Shown here: positions 16,137-23,918 of the stretch, piece after piece
Numbering within the stretch: position 1 is the first letter of the stretch
How the letters are laid out: every line of letters begins with the position of its first letter
NCBI RefSeq assembly: GCF_014636865.1
Contig: NZ_BMER01000004.1
Location: 372,001 to 436,000 of the forward strand
Direction: 5' to 3'
DNA from: Parapedobacter pyrenivorans
Lineage (GTDB): Bacteria > Bacteroidota > Bacteroidia > Sphingobacteriales > Sphingobacteriaceae
Length of the DNA stretch: 64,000 nt
Made by a program: the position numbers and the translations under genes
The notes under the pieces: generated by a model
What the model was told of the DNA's origin: nothing
Databases searched by the model: none
The model's input: only the letters and a program-made list of their open reading frames with translations

Positions 16137-17468
16137 ATGAAAGCGGAAAGAGCGGCCGATAAAAACAGTCCGAAACCCATACTCCGAATGGTGGATGCCA
16201 TTGTTATCATTGTGGGTATTGTGGTGGGGGCTGGTATCTTCCGGACACCTTCTTTGGTAGCAGCCAATACCGGAACCTGGGAATTATTTTTGTCCGTGTG
16301 GTTGCTCGGTGGATTGGTTTCCTTAATCGGGGCACTATGTTATGCCGAACTCACCACGACTTTCCCGAATACTGGCGGGGATTACCATTTTTTGATGCAA
16401 GCCTTTGGAAAACGTTTTGCATTCTTGTTTGCATGGGCCAGGGCAAGTGTTATCCAGACCGGATCCATTGCATTACTGGCTTACATCATAGGCGATTACA
16501 GCTCCCAACTATATAGCCTGGGTGCATATTCCCCTGCCATCTATGCTGCATTGGTCGTTGCTGTGCTTACCATCGTTAACATTGTCGGCGTTAAATTTGG
16601 CACTGGTGTGCAGAAGATACTGCTGGCCATCCAATTTATCGGATTGCTGCTTGTTGTCATCACTGGGTTCTTCTTCGATCCCTCCGCTACCACCCTTACA
16701 ACGTTACCTACTGTAGGCGGCGATGCAACAACAACCGCTGTGGGGCTGGCCATGGTATTCGTACTCTTAACATTTGGAGGATGGAATGAAGCGGGCTACA
16801 TATCCGCCGAGTTGCGGGCGGGGAGTCGAAAAATGGTGAATGTTCTGGTCATGAGCATTTTGATAATCACTGCCATCTATTTGTTGATCAATGCGGCATT
16901 CCTCCATGTATTGGGTATTGAACGAATGGCAGCTTCGGAGGCTGTGGGCGTTGATCTGATGCGCGCTACCATGGGCGAGACCGGTGTTATCCTTATCGGC
17001 GTGCTGGTGGTGATGGCTGCGCTCACCTCGGTCAATGCCACGATATTTACCGGCGCTCGAACCAATTATGCTTTGGGTCGTGACTTCAAACTATTTGCCT
17101 CATTAGGCAAATGGAATGCTAAAATTTCGGCCCCGGTCAATGCATTGATCGTGCAGGGTGTTATAGCCTTGGCCCTGATCGGCCTCGGTGCTCTTACGCG
17201 TGATGGATTCCAATCCATGGTTGACTTCACAGCACCCGTATTCTGGTTCTTTTTCTTGGCTATTGGTGTTTCCCTGTTTGTATTGCGCAAAAAAAAGCCG
17301 CATATTCCAAGGCCGTTTAAAGTGCCTTTTTATCCGTTTACACCCCTCATATTCTGTGGGTCATGTAGTTACCTATTGTATTCCAGTTTGACTTACACAG
17401 GTATCGGGGCGTTGGTGGGTGTAGCGGTACTGCTATTGGGAACACTGTTTTTCTTTTTTGTGCGATGA
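16137..17468 (+). CDS. APC-family amino acid permease (first of three)
   Basis: 443 residues with about twelve transmembrane helices. The helix 1 signature GIVVGAGIFRTPSLVA (the unwound GSGI/GAGIF substrate site) and LCYAELTTTFPNTGGDYHFL are typical of the APC superfamily. A C-terminal basic loop (LRKKKPHIPRPFKVP) precedes the last helices. The substrate is unknown, probably a neutral amino acid. The exported methyltransferase gene follows 102 bases later and a second, convergent permease lies beyond. The 133 bases before it show no exact minus-7 element. Confidence 0.88.
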   Translation: MKAERAADKNSPKPILRMVDAIVIIVGIVVGAGIFRTPSLVAANTGTWELFLSVWLLGGLVSLIGALCYAELTTTFPNTGGDYHFLMQAFGKRFAFLFAWARASVIQTGSIALLAYIIGDYSSQLYSLGAYSPAIYAALVVAVLTIVNIVGVKFGTGVQKILLAIQFIGLLLVVITGFFFDPSATTLTTLPTVGGDATTTAVGLAMVFVLLTFGGWNEAGYISAELRAGSRKMVNVLVMSILIITAIYLLINAAFLHVLGIERMAASEAVGVDLMRATMGETGVILIGVLVVMAALTSVNATIFTGARTNYALGRDFKLFASLGKWNAKISAPVNALIVQGVIALALIGLGALTRDGFQSMVDFTAPVFWFFFLAIGVSLFVLRKKKPHIPRPFKVPFYPFTPLIFCGSCSYLLYSSLTYTGIGALVGVAVLLLGTLFFFFVR

Positions 17469-17570
17469 ATGTTGAACAATATGAATAGTCGGATGTTTAT
17501 CATTTGATTTAAAGCTATCTCGCTAATACGCTGTTTATACATAAATAATAAATATCACTAATTAATAAAC

Positions 17571-18101
17571 ATGATGAGCACGATTAAAAATTGGTTGATT
17601 GCCCTCTTTCTAGGCGTATGCATGGGTGCATACGCTCAAGAACCTGCGTTGGATGTCCCTTATGTACCTACCAATCAAGAGACGGTGGAAAAAATGCTGG
17701 AGCTGGCCGGCGTAAAGCCGGGAGACGTAGTTTATGACCTGGGATGCGGTGATGGACGAATTGTCATCACAGCCGCCCAAAAATTCGGCGCCACTGGTGT
17801 GGGTGTAGATCTCAACCCGCAACGCATCAAAGAGGCCAATGCAAATGCCGAAGCGGCGGGTGTAGCAGACAAGGTGAAATTTGTACAGGGTGATTTGTTT
17901 GACTTTGACTTCAGTGAGGCTAATGTGGTGACCATGTACCTGCTACCGTCAGTGAACTTAACGCTAAGGCCCAAGCTCCAGAAAGAATTGAAACCTGGGA
18001 GTCGCATTGTATCACATGATTTCGACATGGGTGACTGGGAAGCCGAAAAGACGGTACGTGTTGGCAGCCATGATACGGTATATTTGTGGACGATTCGTTA
18101 G
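17571..18101 (+). CDS. Exported class I SAM-dependent methyltransferase-like protein
   Basis: 176 residues. An N-terminal signal peptide (NWLIALFLGVCMGAYAQ, cleavage expected after AYA) precedes a Rossmann methyltransferase core with the SAM motif DVVYDLGCGDGRIVITA, acidic residue in GVGVDLNPQRI, and FVQGDLFDFDF. The protein resembles a widespread family of small methyltransferase-like proteins, some of which carry signal sequences. SAM is not expected in the periplasm, so either the hydrophobic segment is a membrane anchor with the domain inside, or the exported domain has another role. It is placed between two permease genes. Confidence 0.83.
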   Translation: MMSTIKNWLIALFLGVCMGAYAQEPALDVPYVPTNQETVEKMLELAGVKPGDVVYDLGCGDGRIVITAAQKFGATGVGVDLNPQRIKEANANAEAAGVADKVKFVQGDLFDFDFSEANVVTMYLLPSVNLTLRPKLQKELKPGSRIVSHDFDMGDWEAEKTVRVGSHDTVYLWTIR

Positions 18102-18119
18102 TCCTGTTCCGGAAACCAA

Positions 18120-19550
18120 TTAGTCGATCTTTCGGGGCGTGTACTTGCTCCACATAAAGAATACCGGGATACCCAGAAGTACAATGACCAATCCCGGCCA
18201 GGTAAACGTAGGCTGATAAATCAGTAGCCCTACACATATCGTCATTGCTGCCAGTACGTATAATGCTGGCAGCATGGGATAACCAAAGGCTTTGTAAGGC
18301 CGTTCGGCATCGGGTAGTTTCCGTCGCAGGACGAATATCCCGATAATAGTAAGTGCATAAAAAATCAGCACTACGAAAATTACGTAGTTTAGTAAATCTC
18401 CGTATCGGCCGGTCAAACACAATATAGATGTCCAAATACATTGTGCCCAAAGCCCCCAACCCGGCACTTCAAACTTATTGAGTACGCCCGCCTTTTTAAA
18501 GAACAGCCCGTCCTGCGACATGGTGTAATAAACGCGTGCTCCTGCCAAGATCAGCCCGTTATTGCAACCGAAGGTGGATATCATGATCATCACCGCAATG
18601 ACGAGCGTACCCGCCTGACCGAAGATGGCTTGCGCGGCAACTACCGCCACGCGGTCCGCGGGCGCGTACGCAATCTCTTCCATCGAAAGCGTGGCTAGGT
18701 ACATGAGGTTTGCCGAGACGTAAATGATGGTAACAATTGACGTGCCCAGGAAAAGGCTTAGTCCGATATTCCTACGGGGATTACGTATTTCACCCGCAAT
18801 GAAGGTAACGTTGTTCCACGCGTCACTCGAAAATAGGGAACCAACCATGGCCGATACGATACCGGCAAACAATGCTGCCCCTCCTATTGACACGGCAGTT
18901 CCACTACCCACATCCCACTGTACTGTTTCCCATGCGGTTGACCAGTTGGCATTCCATATTTCGGTGTTGAACGCTCCGAAAAGCCCCATGATAATCAATC
19001 CCCCCAGCGAAAGGATTTTGACAATTGTAAATACTGTTTGGATAATCTTGCCATTTTTTACCCCGCGTGCATTAAACCACGTCAGGATCACAATCGTGCC
19101 GATTGACACCAGTTGAGCAGCATTGATTTTTACGATAACTAAATCCAACAAGATATGCTCGTCGCTCAGCGAGGGGAAAATATAGGCAGCAAACTTGGCA
19201 AATGCCACCCCTACTGCGGCAATCGTGCCCGCTTGGATAACCATAAACAACGACCACCCATAGAGGAATGCTACCAGGCGGCTATACGCCTCCCGAAGGT
19301 ATACATATTGTCCGCCGGCTTTAGGGAACATCGCCGACAGCTCGCCATAACTTAAGGCAGCAATGATGGTGATAACGCCTGTAAGTATCCAAATGAAGAT
19401 GAGCCACCCCGCGCTGCCAACGTGACGGACAATATCAGAACTTACGATAAAAATTCCGGAGCCTATCATCGATCCAGCGACCAGCATCGTTGCATCGAGC
19501 AAGCCCAGCTCGCGCTTCATGTCGTCAGGTTGTCCAGGAGTCGTATTCAT
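18120..19550 (-). CDS. APC-family amino acid permease (second)
   Basis: 476 residues, about twelve transmembrane helices. It opens ELGLLDATMLVAGSMIGSGIF, the helix 1 signature of LAT-like and YkbA-like APC members, with SYGELSAMFPKAGGQYVYL after helix 2. The segment ARVYYTMSQDGLFFKKAG is the conserved loop before helix 9. The substrate is unknown (amino acid uptake or exchange). It converges on the exported methyltransferase gene with 18 bases between stops and no visible hairpin. Its upstream region holds only imperfect minus-7 matches. Confidence 0.88.
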   Translation of the reverse strand: MNTTPGQPDDMKRELGLLDATMLVAGSMIGSGIFIVSSDIVRHVGSAGWLIFIWILTGVITIIAALSYGELSAMFPKAGGQYVYLREAYSRLVAFLYGWSLFMVIQAGTIAAVGVAFAKFAAYIFPSLSDEHILLDLVIVKINAAQLVSIGTIVILTWFNARGVKNGKIIQTVFTIVKILSLGGLIIMGLFGAFNTEIWNANWSTAWETVQWDVGSGTAVSIGGAALFAGIVSAMVGSLFSSDAWNNVTFIAGEIRNPRRNIGLSLFLGTSIVTIIYVSANLMYLATLSMEEIAYAPADRVAVVAAQAIFGQAGTLVIAVMIMISTFGCNNGLILAGARVYYTMSQDGLFFKKAGVLNKFEVPGWGLWAQCIWTSILCLTGRYGDLLNYVIFVVLIFYALTIIGIFVLRRKLPDAERPYKAFGYPMLPALYVLAAMTICVGLLIYQPTFTWPGLVIVLLGIPVFFMWSKYTPRKID

Positions 19551-19623
19551 TAGGTTACCAGTGTATTGATTTATGATCAGTAGCGTCTAAAATAGGCAAA
19601 TAATATTAAATCGTCCAAATAAA

Positions 19624-19654
19624 TTTGTTTATTGCAATAAGCATCTTATTTTTG
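19624..19654 (+). promoter_or_regulatory. Promoter of hppA
   Basis: TTTG (19624-19627), 19-base spacer, TATTTTTG (19647-19654): both boxes exact and optimally spaced. The 5' UTR would be about 58 bases. Confidence 0.78.
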
Positions 19655-19717
19655 GCCACTCTTTGTTGAGACCTATTTTGACAATGTAGCATTTCGTAAA
19701 CAATTGAATCGGTTATA

Positions 19718-21970
19718 ATGGAATTTTTACAACAAAATTTGATTTATTTAGTTCCTGTACTTGCCTTGATCGGCATCGTGGTGATGATGGTCAAATCTGC
19801 ATGGGTGAAGAAGCAGGATGCTGGCGATGATCGGATGAAAGGTATCGCAAAGAATATCCAGGATGGAGCCTTGGCTTTTTTGAAGGCAGAATACCGGGTC
19901 TTGCTTGTTTTCGTGATCATCGCGTCCATTGCACTGTTTGCAGTATCCACGGTTGTTGATACGACCCCTTGGATTATTGTAGTTGCTTTTATTTTCGGCG
20001 CGTTCTTTTCGGCTTTAGCAGGAAATATCGGGATGCGTATCGCAACGCAATCCAATGTACGCACCACACAAGCAGCACGAACCAGTTTACCAAAAGCATT
20101 GAAAGTTTCGTTCACCGGTGGTACGGTGATGGGGTTGGGCGTAGCCGGATTGGCCGTACTGGGCTTAAGCATTTTCTTCTTGATATTCCTCAACATGTTC
20201 ATCACCGAGGGTGGAAATTTTTATCACGAGATGACCATTGTATTGGAAGCGTTGGCCGGGTTTTCGCTCGGTGCCGAATCCATTGCGCTTTTTGCACGTG
20301 TAGGTGGAGGTATCTATACCAAAGCGGCTGATGTTGGTGCCGACCTCGTTGGCAAAGTAGAAGCCGGGATTCCGGAAGATGACCCCAGGAATCCGGCTAC
20401 TATCGCCGATAACGTGGGTGATAATGTAGGCGACGTTGCTGGAATGGGGGCCGACCTATTTGGTTCTTACGTCGCTACGGTGTTGGCTTCAATGGTTCTT
20501 GGAAATTACATCATCAAAGATATAAGCGAAGCGTCAGGATCGGCATTTACCGATGCCTTCAATGGTTATGGGCCAATTCTGCTACCCATTGTGATTGCTG
20601 GTGTAGGTATCATTGCGTCCATTGTCGGCACGTTCTTCGTCAAAATTTCTTCAAATGATGCGAAAGAAAACCAAGTACAGGGTGCATTGAACATGGGCAA
20701 TTGGGTGGCTATCATTCTGACGGTGATCGCTTGTTTCTTTCTGATTCGCTTCATGTTACCTGAAACGATCAATATGAAATTTTTCGGGGAAGGTTTTAAG
20801 GAAGTATCCAGAATGAATGTGTTTTACGCAACGATTGTAGGTTTGGCCGTTGGCGGACTGATTTCTTCCTTTACAGAATTTTATACCGGATTGGGCAAAA
20901 AGCCTGTTTTGAATATCGTTAGAAACTCCTCTACTGGCGCAGCGACCAATATCATAGCCGGATTGGCAACCGGGATGAAATCGACATGTTCTTCCGTATT
21001 GCTTTTTGCTTTGGCTATTTGGGGTTCATACGAATTGGCCGGATTTTATGGTGTGGCTATAGCGGCTTCTGCTATGATGGCCACTACAGCGATGCAATTG
21101 GCCATCGATGCATTCGGACCGATTGCGGACAATGCCGGCGGTATCGCCGAGATGAGCGAGCTGCCCAAGGAAGTCCGCCAACGTACCGATATCCTGGATT
21201 CAGTCGGTAATACGACAGCCGCTGTAGGAAAAGGATTTGCAATCGCTTCGGCAGCGTTGACTGCTTTAGCGCTCTTCGCGGCCTACGTAACGTTTACCGG
21301 CATCGATGGCATCAATATTTTTAAGGCCGACGTCTTGGCCGCTTTATTTATAGGCGGGATGATTCCGGTTGTTTTCTCGGCATTGGCCATGCAATCGGTC
21401 GGAAAGGCAGCCATGGATATGGTCAATGAGGTACGCCGTCAATTCCGTGAGATTCCCGGAATCATGGAAGGAACGGGTAAACCTGAATATGGCAAGTGCG
21501 TAGACATCTCCACCAAAGCGGCACTCCGTGAGATGATGCTTCCCGGTGCGATTACCATTATTACTCCAATCATCGTAGGATTTGTAATGGGAGCCGAAGC
21601 ATTGGGCGCTTATATGGCGGGTGTTGCGGTTTCGGGTGTGCTCTGGGCGATTTTTCAGAATAATGCCGGCGGCGCTTGGGATAATGCAAAGAAATCTTTC
21701 GAAGCCGGTGTAGAAATAAATGGTGAAATGACTTACAAAGGTTCGGACGCGCATAAGGCGGCCGTGACGGGAGATACAGTGGGTGATCCATTTAAGGACA
21801 CTTCAGGTCCGTCGATGAATATTCTAATCAAATTGACCTGTTTAGTTGGATTGGTCATTGCACCAATTTTGGGCAACCATACTAATGATCAAGTAAAGCT
21901 TGAAACCAACGAAGTGAAAGAAAAGGTTGTCTTGATGGAAAAGGAGGCACCGGTTACCCCGATATTTTAA
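19718..21970 (+). CDS. hppA: Membrane-bound pyrophosphatase (pyrophosphate-energised Na+/H+ pump)
   Basis: 750 residues, 15-16 transmembrane helices. It couples pyrophosphate hydrolysis to ion export across the inner membrane. The family's catalytic loop [19 protein letters not shown], then [18 protein letters not shown], is intact. [13 protein letters not shown] has Ala where the K+-independent subfamily has Lys, so it should be K+-dependent; such enzymes in Bacteroidota are often Na+ pumps (inference). A soluble C-terminal tail of about 30 residues follows the last helix. It has a strong promoter and terminator and appears monocistronic. Confidence 0.95.
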   Translation: MEFLQQNLIYLVPVLALIGIVVMMVKSAWVKKQDAGDDRMKGIAKNIQDGALAFLKAEYRVLLVFVIIASIALFAVSTVVDTTPWIIVVAFIFGAFFSALAGNIGMRIATQSNVRTTQAARTSLPKALKVSFTGGTVMGLGVAGLAVLGLSIFFLIFLNMFITEGGNFYHEMTIVLEALAGFSLGAESIALFARVGGGIYTKAADVGADLVGKVEAGIPEDDPRNPATIADNVGDNVGDVAGMGADLFGSYVATVLASMVLGNYIIKDISEASGSAFTDAFNGYGPILLPIVIAGVGIIASIVGTFFVKISSNDAKENQVQGALNMGNWVAIILTVIACFFLIRFMLPETINMKFFGEGFKEVSRMNVFYATIVGLAVGGLISSFTEFYTGLGKKPVLNIVRNSSTGAATNIIAGLATGMKSTCSSVLLFALAIWGSYELAGFYGVAIAASAMMATTAMQLAIDAFGPIADNAGGIAEMSELPKEVRQRTDILDSVGNTTAAVGKGFAIASAALTALALFAAYVTFTGIDGINIFKADVLAALFIGGMIPVVFSALAMQSVGKAAMDMVNEVRRQFREIPGIMEGTGKPEYGKCVDISTKAALREMMLPGAITIITPIIVGFVMGAEALGAYMAGVAVSGVLWAIFQNNAGGAWDNAKKSFEAGVEINGEMTYKGSDAHKAAVTGDTVGDPFKDTSGPSMNILIKLTCLVGLVIAPILGNHTNDQVKLETNEVKEKVVLMEKEAPVTPIF

Positions 21971-21995
21971 TAGTCGGCATCATTAAGATTTCAAG

Positions 21996-22029
21996 AATCC
22001 CCATCTCAAAAAAAGGTGGGGATTTTTTA
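21996..22029 (+). terminator. Rho-independent terminator after hppA
   Basis: AATCCCCATC (21996-22005) pairs with GGTGGGGATT (22015-22024), an A-rich loop and a T-tract follow. It lies 26 bases after the hppA stop. Confidence 0.88.
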
Positions 22030-22124
22030 TGGTATGGTGTTTCCTTTTGACCGAAACAGGCATCCAGCATTTTTGGATAGCTGGTAAGCTGGAAAAAAAA
22101 TCCTTTTTTCAGCACAAAAATTTG

Positions 22125-22132
22125 TAGGTTTG
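22125..22132 (+). promoter_or_regulatory. Minus-7 promoter element of the third APC permease
   Basis: TAGGTTTG, exact TAnnTTTG, 51 bases before the ATG. A purine-rich AAAAGAGAAAAG precedes the start codon. Confidence 0.62.
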
Positions 22133-22183
22133 ACACGGTCGCACACGAATGGGACCTAAATTGTAAAAAGAAAAGAGAAAAGT

Positions 22184-23677
22184 ATGCTTTTTAAAAAATC
22201 GATTCCTACGCTGGTTGGGGAAGCCGCCGAGACCGGTGAAGGTACACTCAAACGAACATTATCAAGCAGCGGGTTAGTCGCATTAGGTATAGGGGCTATC
22301 ATTGGTGCCGGCCTTTTTTCGCTCACGGGCATTGCCGCAGCAGAAAATGCAGGCCCTGCGGTAACCCTTTCGTTCATTGTAGCGGCGGTAGGATGTGCTT
22401 TTGCTGGATTATGTTATGCGGAATTTGCCGCGATGATACCTGTGGCAGGAAGTGCATATACCTATTCCTATGCGACAATGGGTGAATTTGTCGCTTGGAT
22501 TATTGGCTGGGATCTGGTACTCGAGTATGCGTTGGGCGCAGCCACCGTAGCCTCCAGTTGGTCGCAGTATTTCAACCAGCTTTTGCTCGAATTTGGTATA
22601 CATCTGCCTCACGATTTCTTATTTGGACCTTGGGAGGGCGGCATCGTCAACCTTCCAGCTATTTTTATCGTCTGCCTCCTTTCATTGTTGTTGATCCGAG
22701 GCACGGCTGAGTCGTCACTGGTCAACAATATCCTCGTTGTTGTGAAAGTGGCAGTGGTATTGATTTTTATTGCTTTGGGATGGAGTTTCATCAATCCGCT
22801 TAATCACGATCCGTTCATTCCGGTTAACGAGGGTGAACAGTTGCTGAAATCAGGCAAACTTGGTTTCTTTGAATTTTTCGGAAGTGATTATTTTGGCGAA
22901 TTCGGGATCAGTGGAATCATGCGCGGGGCAGGTGTTGTTTTCTTTGCTTTTATCGGTTTCGATGCCGTAAGTACGGCTGCCCAAGAAGCCAAGAACCCAC
23001 AAAAAGGTATGCCTATCGGCATTATCGGATCGCTAATCGTGTGTACGATACTATATGTGCTTTTTTCTTACGTGCTGACCGGATTAGAAAACTATACGTT
23101 ATTTGCCGGCGATGCCAAGCCAGTGGCCACTGCTTTTGCGAAGACCGGGTACACCTTTTTAAATACGGCGTTAATCATCGCGATCTTAACTGGGTATACT
23201 TCTGTTATGCTTGTGATGCTGCTTGGACAAAGCCGGGTATTCTATACCATGAGTAAAGACGGCCTCTTACCGAAGTTTTTTTCTGACCTATCCAAAAGAC
23301 AAACGCCTTGGAAGACCAACGTCGCATTTATGATATTCGTGAGTATTTTTACCGGATTTGTTCCCGTGTCGGATCTCGGCCATATGGTGAGCATCGGGAC
23401 ATTGTTTGCGTTTACGCTCGTATGTATCGGAATTATGGTATTACGTAAAACAAATCCGGACACCCCTCGCCCATTCCGCACTCCCTTGGTGCCATTGATA
23501 CCTATCCTTGGCATTGTGGTATGTATCGCGATGATGGCGTCACTGCCCATTGAGAGCTGGGAGCGGTTAGCCATTTGGATGGCAATTGGTATCGTATTTT
23601 ATTTCGTGTACGGAAAACGACACAGTAAAATTCGTGCTGCCGTGAATGCGGGGCGGTCAGCGGGGCCGACGGTCTAA
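22184..23677 (+). CDS. APC-family amino acid permease, cationic-transporter-like (third)
   Basis: 497 residues with about twelve to fourteen helices. Helix 1 carries ALGIGAIIGAGLFSLTGIAA and helix 2-3 LCYAEFAAMIPVAGSAYTYSYATMGE, both characteristic of the cationic amino-acid transporter (CAT/YfnA) branch. GFDAVSTAAQEAKNPQKGMP is the conserved loop of this group. The sequence after the last helix is short and basic. It is monocistronic, with its own promoter and terminator. Which amino acid it carries is not decided by the sequence. Confidence 0.9.
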   Translation: MLFKKSIPTLVGEAAETGEGTLKRTLSSSGLVALGIGAIIGAGLFSLTGIAAAENAGPAVTLSFIVAAVGCAFAGLCYAEFAAMIPVAGSAYTYSYATMGEFVAWIIGWDLVLEYALGAATVASSWSQYFNQLLLEFGIHLPHDFLFGPWEGGIVNLPAIFIVCLLSLLLIRGTAESSLVNNILVVVKVAVVLIFIALGWSFINPLNHDPFIPVNEGEQLLKSGKLGFFEFFGSDYFGEFGISGIMRGAGVVFFAFIGFDAVSTAAQEAKNPQKGMPIGIIGSLIVCTILYVLFSYVLTGLENYTLFAGDAKPVATAFAKTGYTFLNTALIIAILTGYTSVMLVMLLGQSRVFYTMSKDGLLPKFFSDLSKRQTPWKTNVAFMIFVSIFTGFVPVSDLGHMVSIGTLFAFTLVCIGIMVLRKTNPDTPRPFRTPLVPLIPILGIVVCIAMMASLPIESWERLAIWMAIGIVFYFVYGKRHSKIRAAVNAGRSAGPTV

Positions 23678-23697
23678 GTATCTTTTATTATAAAAGT

Positions 23698-23734
23698 AAA
23701 AAACACTGCTCAGAAGAGAGCGGTGTTTTTTTTT
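23698..23734 (+). terminator. Rho-independent terminator after the third permease
   Basis: AACACTGCTC pairs with GAGCGGTGTT (one G-T wobble) around the short loop AGAA; a run of ten T follows. Confidence 0.88.
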
Positions 23735-23791
23735 GCCTGCAAACGGATGTTAGTTAATAATTTGTTAACACCTAGTTCATAACAAATACGT

Positions 23792-23799
23792 TATATTTG
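23792..23799 (+). promoter_or_regulatory. Minus-7 promoter element of the TonB-dependent receptor gene
   Basis: TATATTTG, exact TAnnTTTG. Transcription from here would leave a leader of roughly 114 bases that begins with an 8-bp palindrome (23809-23828). Confidence 0.6.
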
Positions 23800-23808
23800 T
23801 ATCAAAAT

Positions 23809-23828
23809 TATTCATTAATCAATGAATA
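23809..23828 (+). repeat. Palindrome in the TonB-receptor leader
   Basis: TATTCATT, four-base loop AATC, AATGAATA: a perfect 8-bp inverted repeat beginning about 10 bases after the minus-7 element. It may be a repressor site overlapping the start of transcription or a 5' RNA hairpin; AT-richness makes chance possible. Confidence 0.4.
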
Positions 23829-23918
23829 TATCGTTTTTCATAGCACATCTATTCATTCTTCCAGCAAACGGAGGAAATTTTTCTTTCGACAATCAAATTC
23901 ACCTCAATTTTTCGAGTC

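Noticed and set aside
17920-18459. 179-codon ORF on the minus strand over the methyltransferase and second permease ends
   Set aside because: It overlaps two well-supported genes and shows no motif.
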